The translations under genes were made by a program, and so were the position numbers. From Novosphingobium sp. PhB165 (GTDB lineage Bacteria; Pseudomonadota; Alphaproteobacteria; Sphingomonadales; Sphingomonadaceae): a DNA stretch of 64,000 nucleotides. Below, in pieces: positions 17,804-26,642 of this stretch (position 1 is the first letter of the stretch; each line of letters starts with the position of its first letter). The notes beneath the pieces are model-generated. The model was given only the letters and a program-made list of their open reading frames with translations. It did no database searches and was not told the DNA's origin. The DNA is taken from NCBI RefSeq assembly GCF_004341845.1, contig NZ_SLVB01000003.1, positions 496,001 to 560,000 of the forward strand, read 5' to 3'.

Positions 17804-18358
17804 TCAGGTCACGGTCTCCTGCGGAAGCGACTGGTTTCCCTCGTCCAGTTGGCGCTGCATGATGAACACGTCGAGCCACTTGCCATGCTTCCACCCGGCA
17901 CCCGCAAGCGTGCCGACCGGGCGGAAGCCCGCGCGGGCATGGAGCACGACCGAGGCCGGTTCGCTTTCGGCAATCACCGCGAAGGCCTGCCGGAACCCCC
18001 GCGCCTCGCACTGGGCCAGCACCGCGCCGAGCAGGGTGCCACCGATGCCGCGCCCGACGCTGGTGGGCTCGACGAAAATCGTGGTCTCGACACTGTAGCG
18101 ATAGCCCACGCGCGGGCCGTAGCGATGCGCGAAGCCGAAACCGATCACGCGCCCGGTCTCTCCGCCGTCGCGCACCAGCACGAAGGGATAGCCAGCCTCC
18201 AGCGTGGCGGCGATGCGCCGGCGCGTTTCCGCTTCGCTCGGAGGCTCGGTTTCGAAAGTCGCGGTGCTTTCCAGCACGTAATGCGCATAGATTTGGGCGA
18301 CCGCGGCGGCATCGTCCAGCCGGGCGTCGCAAACAGTCAGTTCCCCAGTCATCGTCAT
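17804..18358 (-). CDS. GNAT N-acetyltransferase, phosphinothricin-acetyltransferase type
   Basis: A 184-residue acetyl-CoA-dependent acetyltransferase. Motif A of the GNAT fold is clear: VETTIFVEPTSVGRGIGGTL, in which GRGIGGTLL is the acetyl-CoA pyrophosphate loop. The N-terminal YAHYVLESTATFETEPPSE and the later AVIAESEPASVVLHARAGF match the Pat/Bar subgroup, which acetylates small amines such as phosphinothricin, methionine sulfone or related compounds. The true substrate is unknown. It stands upstream of and divergent from the crt operon with a 113-bp gap. Confidence 0.85.
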   Translation of the reverse strand: MTMTGELTVCDARLDDAAAVAQIYAHYVLESTATFETEPPSEAETRRRIAATLEAGYPFVLVRDGGETGRVIGFGFAHRYGPRVGYRYSVETTIFVEPTSVGRGIGGTLLGAVLAQCEARGFRQAFAVIAESEPASVVLHARAGFRPVGTLAGAGWKHGKWLDVFIMQRQLDEGNQSLPQETVT

Positions 18359-18471
18359 AAATATGCCGTAAACCTAACGGGCTGCCAAGCTGCGCATCCG
18401 GGAACACTAAATCCCTTCGGGTAACCGACTGAGCCGTTCCATTTATCCATTATCCGCCTAAACGTGGTGCG

Positions 18472-19686
18472 ATGACTGCTCGCACCTGCAACCTGGCGAT
18501 CCTTGGCGGCGGCCTTGCCGGCGCGTTGATCGCGCTCGCGATGGCGCGGCACCGTCCGGACTTGCGCGTGCTGCTGATCGAGCGCGGCAACACGCTGGGC
18601 GGCGAGCATGTCTGGTCGTTCTTCGAAAGCGATCTGAACGCGGAGGGTCGCGCGCTGGTGGAACCGCTGGTGGCGGCGCGCTGGCCCGGATACGACATTC
18701 ACTTTCCCGCATTTTCGCGCAGGCTCTCCACCCCCTATGCCAGCGTGACGAGCGACCGGCTGGACAGCGCTGTGCGCGCGGCGTTGCCTGCGGAAGCCGT
18801 GCTCACCGGGGCGGACGTGCACCACGCCACGCCGGTCTCGGTCACGCTGGCGGATGGCACCGAGATTGCCGCCGATGCAGTGATCGACGCGCGCGGCGCG
18901 CGGGCTCTGCCCCACATGGCAGGCGGATGGCAGAAATTTGCGGGGCAGATGCTGCGCCTCTCCGCGCCGCACGGGCTCGACCGCCCGGTGGTGATGGATG
19001 CGCGGGTCGAGCAAGTGGACGGCTATCGCTTCGTCTATGCCCTGCCCTTCTCGCCCACCGAGGTCTTCGTCGAGGATACGTACTACGCCGATAGTCCCGT
19101 GCTGGACCTGCCGGTGCTGCACGCCCGCATCGCCGACTATGCGCGGCAACGCGGCTGGCAGGTGGCGGCTGTGGACTATCAGGAAACCGGGGTACTGCCG
19201 GTGATCGCCGCCGGGGATTTCGAGGCGTTCTGGGCCGCGACGGGCGAACCGGAAATGGCGCGGGCCGGGACGCGTGCAGCGCTGGTTCATCCGCTCACGT
19301 CCTATTCGCTGCCCGACGCGGTGCGGTTCGCGCATCATCTCACCACTCTCGACAACCTCTCAGGCAACAGCCTAGGAAGGGCCAGCCATGCATGGGCCGC
19401 AAACCATTGGCGCGGGGGGCGCTACTATCGGATGTTGACTCGCATGCTGTTCGCTGCCGCACCGCCCGGTGCGCGCTGGCGCGTGCTCGAACGTTTCTAC
19501 CGGCTGCCCGAGCCGCTGGTGGAGCGTTTCTACGCGGGCCGGTCAACGCTGGCAGACCGCGCCCGGCTGCTGATCGGTCGTCCGCCGGTGCCGGTGGGTG
19601 CCGCGCTGGCCAGCCTTTCCGGCGGCGGCAGGGCGCTTGCGGACCTTGGCGCCGATTTTGGCATCACACGGGAACCTTCGCGATGA
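18472..19686 (+). CDS. crtY: Lycopene beta-cyclase
   Basis: Cyclises both ends of lycopene to beta-carotene. The protein has 404 residues. The N-terminal FAD-binding Rossmann motif is NLAILGGGLAGALIALAMA, followed by LGGEHVWSFFESD, as in bacterial CrtY enzymes, and later FVYALPFSPTEVFVEDTYY, typical of the cyclase. It is the first gene of a tight operon: its TGA overlaps the ATG of crtI by four bases. The 113-bp gap upstream presumably contains the operon promoter. Confidence 0.93.
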   Translation: MTARTCNLAILGGGLAGALIALAMARHRPDLRVLLIERGNTLGGEHVWSFFESDLNAEGRALVEPLVAARWPGYDIHFPAFSRRLSTPYASVTSDRLDSAVRAALPAEAVLTGADVHHATPVSVTLADGTEIAADAVIDARGARALPHMAGGWQKFAGQMLRLSAPHGLDRPVVMDARVEQVDGYRFVYALPFSPTEVFVEDTYYADSPVLDLPVLHARIADYARQRGWQVAAVDYQETGVLPVIAAGDFEAFWAATGEPEMARAGTRAALVHPLTSYSLPDAVRFAHHLTTLDNLSGNSLGRASHAWAANHWRGGRYYRMLTRMLFAAAPPGARWRVLERFYRLPEPLVERFYAGRSTLADRARLLIGRPPVPVGAALASLSGGGRALADLGADFGITREPSR

Positions 19687-21176
19687 ATACTGTCGAGTCC
19701 AGCAGGGCCTGCGTCGTCGGCGCCGGTTTCGGCGGCCTCGCCCTCGCCATCCGCCTGCAAAGCGCGGGCGTGGCAACCACTCTGGTCGAAGCGGGCCAGC
19801 AAGTGGGCGGCCGCGCCTGGGTCCGCGAGCAGGAGGGCTTCACGTTCGACGGTGGCCCCACCGTCATCACCGATCCCGCCGCCCTGCGCGAACTCTGGGC
19901 CCTGTCCGGCAACGACATGGCAAGCGACATCGAACTGATGCCGGTCATGCCGTTCTACCGGCTCAACTGGACCGACGGCGTGACGTTCGATTACGCGAAC
20001 GACGAGCCGGCGCTGCGCCGCGAGATCGCCCGCGTCGCCCCCAACGATATCGGCGGCTACGAGGAATTCTCGCGCTATGCCGCCGGGGTCTATCAGGAAG
20101 GCTACGTCAAGCTGGGGCACCAGGCATTCCTCGATTTCAGCAGCATGGTGAAGGCCGCGCCGGCGCTGGCCCGCTATCAGGCCTGGCGCTCGGTCTATTC
20201 GATGGTCAGCCACTATGTGAAGGACGAGCACCTGCGGCAGGCGCTCTCGTTCCACACGCTGCTGGTGGGCGGCAATCCGATGACCACCAGCGCGATCTAT
20301 GCGCTGATCCACAAGCTGGAAAAGGACGGCGGCGTCTGGTGGGCGCGCGGCGGCACCAACAAGCTGGCGCAGGCGATGGCCCGCCAGTTCGAGCGGATCG
20401 GCGGCACCCTGCGGCTGGGCGACAAAGTCGCGCACATCCACACGGTGGGCGACCAGGTTACTGAAGTCGAATGCGAGAGCGGCTGGAAAGCCCGCTTCGA
20501 CGCCATCGCCAGCAATGGCGACATCATGCACTCCTACCGCGACTTGCTGGCAGGCAGCATGCGCGGGCAGGAAATGGCCAAGAAGCTGGCGCACAAGCGT
20601 TATTCGCCCAGCGTCTTCGTCGTCCACTTCGGCCTTGAAGGGGCATGGCCGGGCATTCCGCACCACTCCGTGCTGTTCGGCCCGCGTTACAAGGGCCTGC
20701 TGGACGATATCTATGAGCACGGCGTGCTGCCGCGCGACTTCTCGATCTATCTCCACCACCCCAGCGTCACCGATCCCTCGATGGCGCCCGCCGGCAAGAG
20801 CACGTTCTATGCGCTGGTGCCGGTGGCCAACATGGGCAAGCTGCCGGTCGACTGGGACGAAGTGGGCCCGGTACTGGAACGCCGTGTGCTCGCCGAAGTG
20901 AGCCGCCGCCTGATCCCCGATCTGGACGACCGGATCGTCACCAAGTTCCACTATGCCCCGCCCGATTTCGAACGCGATTTCGGCGCCTACAAGGGCAATG
21001 CCTTCAGTCTTGAACCGCTGCTGACGCAGAGCGCATGGTTCCGGGGGCACAACCGGGACGACAAGCTGAAGAATTTCTACCTCGTCGGCGCGGGCACTCA
21101 TCCGGGCGCGGGCATTCCCGGCGTCGTCGCCAGTGCCAAGGCCACCGCCAAGCTGATGGTCGAGCAACTGCGATGA
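19683..21176 (+). CDS. crtI: Phytoene desaturase
   Basis: An FAD-dependent bacterial-type desaturase that converts phytoene to lycopene in four steps. The 497-residue protein starts at ATG 19683, which overlaps the crtY stop (ATGA). The Rossmann motif VVGAGFGGLALAIRLQ is near residue 13; FDGGPTVITDP and the C-terminal signature GAGTHPGAGIPGVVASAK are both intact. The next gene starts in the last codon of crtI (ATGA at 21173), so three reading frames are translationally coupled in series. Confidence 0.95.
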   Translation: MNTVESSRACVVGAGFGGLALAIRLQSAGVATTLVEAGQQVGGRAWVREQEGFTFDGGPTVITDPAALRELWALSGNDMASDIELMPVMPFYRLNWTDGVTFDYANDEPALRREIARVAPNDIGGYEEFSRYAAGVYQEGYVKLGHQAFLDFSSMVKAAPALARYQAWRSVYSMVSHYVKDEHLRQALSFHTLLVGGNPMTTSAIYALIHKLEKDGGVWWARGGTNKLAQAMARQFERIGGTLRLGDKVAHIHTVGDQVTEVECESGWKARFDAIASNGDIMHSYRDLLAGSMRGQEMAKKLAHKRYSPSVFVVHFGLEGAWPGIPHHSVLFGPRYKGLLDDIYEHGVLPRDFSIYLHHPSVTDPSMAPAGKSTFYALVPVANMGKLPVDWDEVGPVLERRVLAEVSRRLIPDLDDRIVTKFHYAPPDFERDFGAYKGNAFSLEPLLTQSAWFRGHNRDDKLKNFYLVGAGTHPGAGIPGVVASAKATAKLMVEQLR

Positions 21177-21610
21177 GCCGCGAGGTCAACGCGCTGAATG
21201 CCGCATGGGGCTGGACCGGCGTCACCTTCGCCGAAGTGGTGGCGCACAGCCTGATGGGCCATGCGCTGGTCACCGACAGCACCGGCGCCTTCCACTACCT
21301 CGACCCCGACCTTGGCGAACTGACGCTCTTGGGCGACGAGGCCGCCGCCAGCGCGCACATGGCGCTGGAAGAGACGCAGGCGATCTGGCGCGCCACGGCC
21401 CTGGTAGAGGCGGCGGCGAAGCGGCTGGGCCCGCCCGCGATTGGGGAAGTCTACAGTCTCACGCTTCCGGCGCTGCTCGCGGGAGACTATGCGCACGAAA
21501 ATCTGATCAGGATCGAATTCGTGAAACTGATCTTTCTTACCGGCGACCTTGCCCGGCAGACACGCGATCTGCCGGATGGCGCGCCGGTCCAATTGAAGGT
21601 TATCGACTGA
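21173..21610 (+). CDS. Small conserved protein in the crt operon, DUF1851/Tdi1-C-like (tentative)
   Basis: A 145-residue protein whose ATG overlaps the crtI stop by four bases. It contains ALVTDSTGAFHYLDPDLGEL, then GEVYSLTLPALLAGDYAHEN and the tail DLARQTRDLPDGAPVQLKVI. This arrangement resembles the DUF1851 family (the C-terminal domain of the type VI immunity protein Tdi1), but I make that link from memory of the motif only. Its place between crtI and the LOG-family gene implies a role accessory to carotenoid synthesis or simple co-expression. No signal peptide or membrane segment is visible. Confidence 0.7.
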   Translation: MSREVNALNAAWGWTGVTFAEVVAHSLMGHALVTDSTGAFHYLDPDLGELTLLGDEAAASAHMALEETQAIWRATALVEAAAKRLGPPAIGEVYSLTLPALLAGDYAHENLIRIEFVKLIFLTGDLARQTRDLPDGAPVQLKVID

Positions 21611-21611
21611 C

Positions 21612-22208
21612 ATGAAGCGTCTCGCGGTCTACTGCGGCTCGGCCACCCCCGCCGATCCGCGCTATATCGAACTCGCCCGCGAAGTGGGTGCGACTCTGGC
21701 CCGCAAGGGCATCGGCGTCGTCTACGGCGGCGGCAGACTGGGCCTGATGGGCGCGGTGGCCAGCGGCGCGATCGAGGCCGGCGGCGAAGTGATCGGCGTG
21801 ATCCCCGAAGCGCTTACCGGCACCAACGGCGCGGGCGGCGAAGTTGCCAACCACGACTGCACCGAACTCCACATCGTCAAGACCATGCACGAGCGCAAGG
21901 CCGAGTTCACGCGCCTGTCGGACGGCTTCATCGTCATCCCCGGCGGTGTCGGCACCATGGACGAGCTGTGGGAAGCGGTGAGCTGGGCCCAGCTCGGCTA
22001 TCACGACAAGCCGGTGGGCGTGCTCAATGCCTTCGGGTTCTACGACCTGCTGCTGGCCTTCAACCGCCACATGGCCGAAACCGGCTTCGTGCGCCCCGCG
22101 CATCAGGGCATCATCATGGCCGAGACCGAGCTGGAGGCCTTGCTGGACCGCATGGCGGCGCATGAGCCGATCGTGCCGATCGTCCGGATGGACCCGAAGA
22201 CGCTCTAG
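21612..22208 (+). CDS. LOG family protein (TIGR00730), probable nucleotide 5'-monophosphate phosphoribohydrolase
   Basis: A 198-residue cytosolic Rossmann-like enzyme. The family signature PGGVGTMDELWE is intact, as is GVVYGGGRLGLMGAVASGAI near the N-terminus, and it has the C-terminal acidic region. LOG-type enzymes cleave the glycosidic bond of nucleoside monophosphates such as AMP or cytokinin riboside monophosphates. It starts one base after the stop of the small gene upstream and seven bases before crtB, so it is inside the crt operon. Why is not evident. Confidence 0.88.
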   Translation: MKRLAVYCGSATPADPRYIELAREVGATLARKGIGVVYGGGRLGLMGAVASGAIEAGGEVIGVIPEALTGTNGAGGEVANHDCTELHIVKTMHERKAEFTRLSDGFIVIPGGVGTMDELWEAVSWAQLGYHDKPVGVLNAFGFYDLLLAFNRHMAETGFVRPAHQGIIMAETELEALLDRMAAHEPIVPIVRMDPKTL

Positions 22209-22215
22209 ACCCACC

Positions 22216-23202
22216 ATGACGTCCGATCGCACCGCTCTGGTAGAGGCCGCCCGCAAATCGATCCGCAAGGGTTCGAAAAGCTTTGCGGCGGCCAGCCGGC
22301 TGTTCGATCGGACCACGCGGGAGCGGGTCTGGCTGCTCTACGCCTGGTGCCGCGCCTGCGACGACATTGCCGACGAGCAGGACCACGGCCGCGCCGCCCG
22401 CGCGGTGCCGCTGGGCACGCGGCTCGCCCCGCAGGACCGGCTGGCGACGATCCGCACACTGACCGAACTCGCGATGGCGGGGGAGACCACCGGTACCCCC
22501 GCTTTCGATGCGCTGGCGCAGCTCCGCCGCGAAGTGCCGATTGCCGATGGGCTGATCGAGGACGTGCTGGCCGGCTTCGCGCTGGACGCCGCCGACTGGC
22601 GTCCCCGCAGCGAAGCGGACATGCTGCGCTATTGCTACCACGTCGCCGGGGCCGTGGGGGTCATCATGGCGCTGGTCATGGGCGTGGACGCCGGGGACGA
22701 CGACACGCTGGACCGAGCCTGCGACCTTGGCATCGCGTTCCAGCTCGCCAATATCGTGCGCGATGTCTGGGAGGATGACGCGCATGGCCGCTGCTACCTG
22801 CCGGAAGAATGGCTGGCCGAAGCCGACATCCCGCCCGGCGAAGTGACCAAGCCGCACTATCGCGGCGCGCTGGTGCCCATGGTGGCGCGCGCCTGCGGCC
22901 TCTCGCGCGATTACGAGGCATCGGCCCGCGTCGGCGCCACCCGGCTCGCCTTCCGCCAGCGCTGGGCGGTGCTGGCCGCCGCCGATATCTACGGCGGCAT
23001 TGCAAGAGACGTGGAGAAACTGGGCAGCCACGCCTGGGACCACCGCGTGCGCACGTCGGGCATGCGCAAGCTGGTATATCTCTGGCAGTCCTGGTGGGAA
23101 GCGCGGCGATCTCCGCCGCTGGACGCCGCCCCGCACCCGGCCCTGTCACGCCGCGAACTGGCGGACATGGCGCATGGCCGGACGGTTCACCAACCCGGCT
23201 GA
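22216..23202 (+). CDS. crtB: Phytoene synthase
   Basis: Condenses two geranylgeranyl diphosphates to phytoene, the first committed step of carotenoid synthesis. The 328-residue protein has both Asp-rich motifs: DDIADEQD in the first third and DVWEDDAHGRCYLP around residue 185, with LGIAFQLANIVRDVWEDD forming the second substrate site. It is the last gene of the crt operon. ATG 22216 follows the LOG gene by seven bases. A crtE (GGPP synthase) and the hydroxylases needed for xanthophylls are not in the window. Confidence 0.93.
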   Translation: MTSDRTALVEAARKSIRKGSKSFAAASRLFDRTTRERVWLLYAWCRACDDIADEQDHGRAARAVPLGTRLAPQDRLATIRTLTELAMAGETTGTPAFDALAQLRREVPIADGLIEDVLAGFALDAADWRPRSEADMLRYCYHVAGAVGVIMALVMGVDAGDDDTLDRACDLGIAFQLANIVRDVWEDDAHGRCYLPEEWLAEADIPPGEVTKPHYRGALVPMVARACGLSRDYEASARVGATRLAFRQRWAVLAAADIYGGIARDVEKLGSHAWDHRVRTSGMRKLVYLWQSWWEARRSPPLDAAPHPALSRRELADMAHGRTVHQPG

Positions 23203-23646
23203 CGAACTTGCGAGGCGAGGCGAGGCCAGCCCGCTTCGCAATCGAAACAAGCCTCCGCTGAACCATAAAACCCGTCGTCCCCGCGAAGGCGGGGACCCCG
23301 CTTTCTTCTCGCAAGTCCCCGCCCATACGCAGCGGTCACACAATCAGGAACAAGCGCACAAAAACAGGCAGGCCGCCGGTTCTTCCCGGCCGGCCCGTCA
23401 TGCCTGTCAATTTTCTGAAACTGTGGACCCGAGGGGCGGTAGCGAGATGCGCGCAAGGGCGATTCGCGGTCGCAGGGGGACCATGCCCGGCCCGATACCG
23501 GACGGCAACCGCCCGGCGCCCTGCAATCTGCCGTCTGCCCCGCGCCTGAGACGAGTTGCATTTTTCGGCATCCAGACCGCACCGTCGCATGCAGCCAAGC
23601 GCGCCCATGCGCGTTTCTATCGGTGTCTCACGAAGGAGAAGATGCC
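23203..23646. other. Intergenic stretch with half a family A repeat and a GC-rich hairpin
   Basis: This 444-bp gap after crtB holds a single arm of the family A palindrome (23271-23308, GTCGTCCCCGCGAAGGCG) without its partner. It is followed by an imperfect hairpin near 23366-23408 built from ACAGGCAGGCC, CCGG and TGCCTGT segments, possibly the crt operon terminator. No convincing gene is visible. Confidence 0.5.
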
Positions 23647-23793
23647 ATGCTTTTCACCATCGCCGCCATCCTCATTGTTCTCTGGCTGCTCGGCTTTGTC
23701 GTGTTCCACGTTACGGGCGCGCTGATCCATGTCCTGCTGGTGGTCGCGATCATCGTCGGCCTTGTGCAGCTGTTCCGCGGCCGAAGCGTCTAG
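23647..23793 (+). CDS. Lmo0937-like small membrane protein
   Basis: A 48-residue protein that is almost entirely hydrophobic: MLFTIAAILIVLWLLGFVVF, a short HVTG turn, and LIHVLLVVAIIVGLVQLFRG ending GRSV. Two helices and the C-terminal LFRGRSV match the Lmo0937 family of small stress-associated membrane proteins of unknown function. ATG 23647 is preceded by GAAGGAGAAGATGCC, an excellent ribosome-binding site. It is convergent with the MFS gene. Confidence 0.83.
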   Translation: MLFTIAAILIVLWLLGFVVFHVTGALIHVLLVVAIIVGLVQLFRGRSV

Positions 23794-23805
23794 CCCGTCA
23801 GGCCG

Positions 23806-25089
23806 CTAGAACTCGTGCCCCGCCGTTGGCGGGTGCGCCTTGTAGAAGCCGGGCGGGTTGACCCTGCGGAAGAGCCGCCCCTTCTCCGAATACAATACCA
23901 GCACCAGTGAAATCAGCCCGCAGACCACCATGGCGCCCAGGATCGGCCGCGCCGTCCCGTCATAGGCCTGCCCAATCAGCGAGCCGAGCCCGGCGCCCAG
24001 CACCGTACGCACGAACGACATGACCGAAGCCGCCGCGCCCGCGATCCGCGCGAACGGCTGGAGCGAGATCGCCTGGAAGTTCGCACCGATGAAGCTCATC
24101 ATGCACATGGTGGCGGTCATCAGCGGGATGAAGGTCCACAGCGTCTCGCCGCGCATCGCCAACGCCAGATGGATCGCGGCGAACAGGATGTAACAGAGCA
24201 ACGCCGTGTGCGAGACACGCCGCGCGCCGAACTTCTCGACAATGCGCGAATTGGCGAAGTTGGAGCAGGCCATGACCAGCGCCATGCTGCCGAACACCAG
24301 CGGGAAAAGCGTGCCCGCGCCGAAGTGCTCGCCCACCAACTGCTGCGCCGAGTTGATGTAGCCGAACAGCGCGCCCTGCACGAAAGCCGCGCCAAGGAAA
24401 TAGCCCAGCGAAGCCCGCTCCTTCAGCGCCATCGCCATGTTGCCCGCGATCACGCGTGGCCGGATCGGCTGGCGATAATCGGCATGCAGCGTCTCGGGCA
24501 AGCGGAGCGCGCTCCACACGAGTACCAGCACGCCCATCGTGCACATGATCCCGAAGATCCAGCGCCACCCGGCAAAGAGCAGCACCGTCTGCCCGATCAT
24601 CGGCGCCACCATCGGCACGACCATGAACGTCATCGCCACCAGCGACTGCGTGCGGGCCATGCGGTCGCCATCGAAACGGTCACGCAGGATCGTCATCGGC
24701 ATGACCATCATCGCCGAACAGAACGCGCCCATGAACCCGCGCGCGATCAGCAGCAGCATGAAACTGCCCGAAATCGCGCAAAGGAAGGCGGTGAGCACGT
24801 AAGCCGCAATCGCGGTAATCACCACCGGCCGCCGCCCGAACCGGTCCGCCAGCGCGCCGGGAAACAGCGAGCCGAGCCCCGAGCAGATAAGGAAGACGCC
24901 GACGATAAGCTGGCGGCTGTTCGGATCGGTGAGCCGCAAATCGTGCGAGATCGCGCCGAGCGCGGGCAGCATGACATCGATCGAGAGCGCCATCAGCGCC
25001 TGGAGCGAGGCCATCAAGGCGACGAATTCGACTTCCCCCATCGGGAAGCGGTCGGACCTGGCATCGGCGGACTGCATGCCCAAGCCCAT
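23806..25089 (-). CDS. Bcr/CflA family drug-resistance MFS transporter
   Basis: A 427-residue transporter with 12 predicted helices. The MFS motif A loop reads GALADRFGRRPVVITAIAAY, and the family's opening MASLQALMALSIDVMLPALG is present, as in Bcr/CflA drug:H+ antiporters. The C-terminal tail is longer than usual and hydrophilic (SEKGRLFRRVNPPGFYKAHP). The start is ATG 25089 or 25077; upstream sequence in that frame runs antisense to doc and lacks homology. The gene follows a Doc/AbrB toxin-antitoxin pair on the same strand and could be co-transcribed with it. Confidence 0.88.
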   Translation of the reverse strand: MGLGMQSADARSDRFPMGEVEFVALMASLQALMALSIDVMLPALGAISHDLRLTDPNSRQLIVGVFLICSGLGSLFPGALADRFGRRPVVITAIAAYVLTAFLCAISGSFMLLLIARGFMGAFCSAMMVMPMTILRDRFDGDRMARTQSLVAMTFMVVPMVAPMIGQTVLLFAGWRWIFGIMCTMGVLVLVWSALRLPETLHADYRQPIRPRVIAGNMAMALKERASLGYFLGAAFVQGALFGYINSAQQLVGEHFGAGTLFPLVFGSMALVMACSNFANSRIVEKFGARRVSHTALLCYILFAAIHLALAMRGETLWTFIPLMTATMCMMSFIGANFQAISLQPFARIAGAAASVMSFVRTVLGAGLGSLIGQAYDGTARPILGAMVVCGLISLVLVLYSEKGRLFRRVNPPGFYKAHPPTAGHEF

Positions 25090-25148
25090 GCCGCATGCGC
25101 GAAGCGAGCGCCAGCCCCTTGCCGCGGTTTCCGTGCTTTGGAGCCGAT

Positions 25149-25538
25149 TCAGGGCCGGGCGATGTGTTCCCGGAACCAGTCGGCCAGTTCCTCTTCCGAC
25201 AGATCGCCCCCGGCAAGTGCCACGAAAGCGACGACCATTTCGGCATCGCTTGCCGTGAGGACATGGCCGTTCAGCATCAGGAAGGTTTCCGCGATCACTG
25301 CCGCCGTGCGCTTGTTGCCATCCACGAAAGGATGATTGCGCGCAATCCCAAAGGCATAGGCCGCCGCCAGCGCGCAAGCGTCCGGTTCGCCATATTCCGC
25401 GAGATTGCGCGGACGCGCCATGGCGCTTTCAAGCCCGCCCCGATCCCGCACGCCATCTCCGCCGCCGTGTTCGACTATCTGCTCGGCATGCGCCGCCAGA
25501 GCGACCTCATCGGCGATCCAGACCCAGGCTCTTGCCAC
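25149..25538 (-). CDS. doc: Death-on-curing (Doc/Fic) family toxin
   Basis: A 129-residue protein carrying the Doc/Fic catalytic motif HPFVDGNKRTA (about residues 66-76), which is the HxFx(D/N)xNKR core of the fold. Doc phosphorylates EF-Tu in P1; other members AMPylate targets. The flanking helices FVALAGGDLSEEELADWF and AYAFGIARN are also typical. The gene starts five bases after its partner antitoxin's stop (25544), giving the antitoxin-toxin operon expected of a type II module. The catalytic His and Asn are intact, so it looks active. Confidence 0.9.
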   Translation of the reverse strand: MARAWVWIADEVALAAHAEQIVEHGGGDGVRDRGGLESAMARPRNLAEYGEPDACALAAAYAFGIARNHPFVDGNKRTAAVIAETFLMLNGHVLTASDAEMVVAFVALAGGDLSEEELADWFREHIARP

Positions 25539-25543
25539 GATGG

Positions 25544-25771
25544 CTACTTGGCCAGTTCGCGCAATGCCCGCTTGCGCCGCGCCATCACCTCGCGCGCAGC
25601 CGCCATCTGCGCCTCGAAATCCGGCTCCGCCGCCGAAAGCTCGATCCCGCGCGGTGTGACGACCACCGACAGGGCCTCCCCCACCTCGGCATGCAGATGC
25701 GTGAGCAACTCCTTGGGCAGGATAACACCTGCCGAATTGCCGATCCGGGTGATCTTGAGCGTGGTGTTCAT
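25544..25771 (-). CDS. AbrB/MazE-type antitoxin
   Basis: A 75-residue antitoxin of the SpoVT-AbrB swapped-hairpin family. The N-terminus is MNTTLKITRIGNSAGVILPK, the classic MazE-like DNA-binding fold, and the C-terminus (FEAQMAAAREVMARRKRALR) is the helical tail that neutralises the toxin. ATG 25771 is used rather than the TTG six bases upstream. It precedes doc by five bases and is expected to autoregulate the pair. Pairing of this antitoxin fold with a Doc toxin is a known combination. Confidence 0.88.
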   Translation of the reverse strand: MNTTLKITRIGNSAGVILPKELLTHLHAEVGEALSVVVTPRGIELSAAEPDFEAQMAAAREVMARRKRALRELAK

Positions 25772-25811
25772 ACGCAAGTTATAACGAATTCACGGCATGG
25801 ATGCGAGGGGG

Positions 25812-26570
25812 TCAGCGCAGCTTTTCGATCAACGCCATTGCGGCGGCGGGGGCTCTTTCCTTGGCGCCGTTGATGAAGAAGATGAAGACTTCCTTGCCGT
25901 CCTTCGACCAGTCGCGGGCGCGGTTTGCCCAGGCATCGAGTTCGGCGTCGGGATAGCCCTGCTCAATTTCGGCGCGGGCGTTCTGGAGGCGCGCGTAGAT
26001 GAACGGCGCATTCTCGGTGGTATCCATCACCGGGTACTTCGGGGAATCGGCAAGGATCACGGCAACCCCGGCCTTGTGGACGAGATCGAAGAATGCCGGA
26101 TCGTCAAAGCTCTCGTGACGCGCCTCGATGGCGTGGCGCAGGGTCAGGCCCTCGTGCCTTGCGGGCAGCAGGGCCAGGAAGGCGGCGATTTCGTCGGCAT
26201 CGAACTTCTTGGTGGCGGCGAGTTGCCAGTTGATCGGGCCCAGCTTGTCGCCCAGTTCGACCAAGCCCTGCTCGACGAAATTCATGATGCTCTCTCCCGC
26301 CTCGCCAAGGTTCTTGCGGTTCGTGCAATAGCGCGAGCCTTTCAGCGCGAAGTGGAAGCCGTCCGGCACGGTGTCGCGCCACTTGGCGAAGCTGGCCGGT
26401 TTCTGGCGGCCGTAGAAAGTGGCGTTGATCTCGGTGCCGGTCAGATTCTGGCCGACATATTCCAATTCGCGCGCCTTGGAGACCGTCTTGGGGTAGAACG
26501 TCTCGCGCCAGGGGTCGTAGCTCCAGCCGCCGATACCGATATGGATGCTGCCCTGCTTGCCCGCGCTCAT
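25812..26570 (-). CDS. DUF72 (YecE) family protein
   Basis: A 252-residue TIM-barrel-like protein. The start IHIGIGGWSYDPWRETFYPK and the internal INATFYGRQKPASFAKW and FHFALKGSRYCTNRKNL segments are characteristic of DUF72. The C-terminal VFIFFINGAKERAPAAAMAL also matches. No catalytic role has been firmly demonstrated for the family; some members resemble endonuclease IV folds. ATG 26570 is preceded by GGAGAGATCGGGC, which is a better site than the upstream ATG at 26597. Confidence 0.87.
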   Translation of the reverse strand: MSAGKQGSIHIGIGGWSYDPWRETFYPKTVSKARELEYVGQNLTGTEINATFYGRQKPASFAKWRDTVPDGFHFALKGSRYCTNRKNLGEAGESIMNFVEQGLVELGDKLGPINWQLAATKKFDADEIAAFLALLPARHEGLTLRHAIEARHESFDDPAFFDLVHKAGVAVILADSPKYPVMDTTENAPFIYARLQNARAEIEQGYPDAELDAWANRARDWSKDGKEVFIFFINGAKERAPAAAMALIEKLR

Positions 26571-26642
26571 GCCCGATCTCTCCTTGGTGCTCGCCAAAGC
26601 CAGCTTGCCCTGTCATGGGCAGCGATAACAGGAGAATACGAC

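Noticed and set aside
24169..25335. Long open frame antisense to the MFS gene and doc
   Set aside because: Its residues are Arg/His-rich antisense readings with no family match, while the opposite strand encodes two recognised families.
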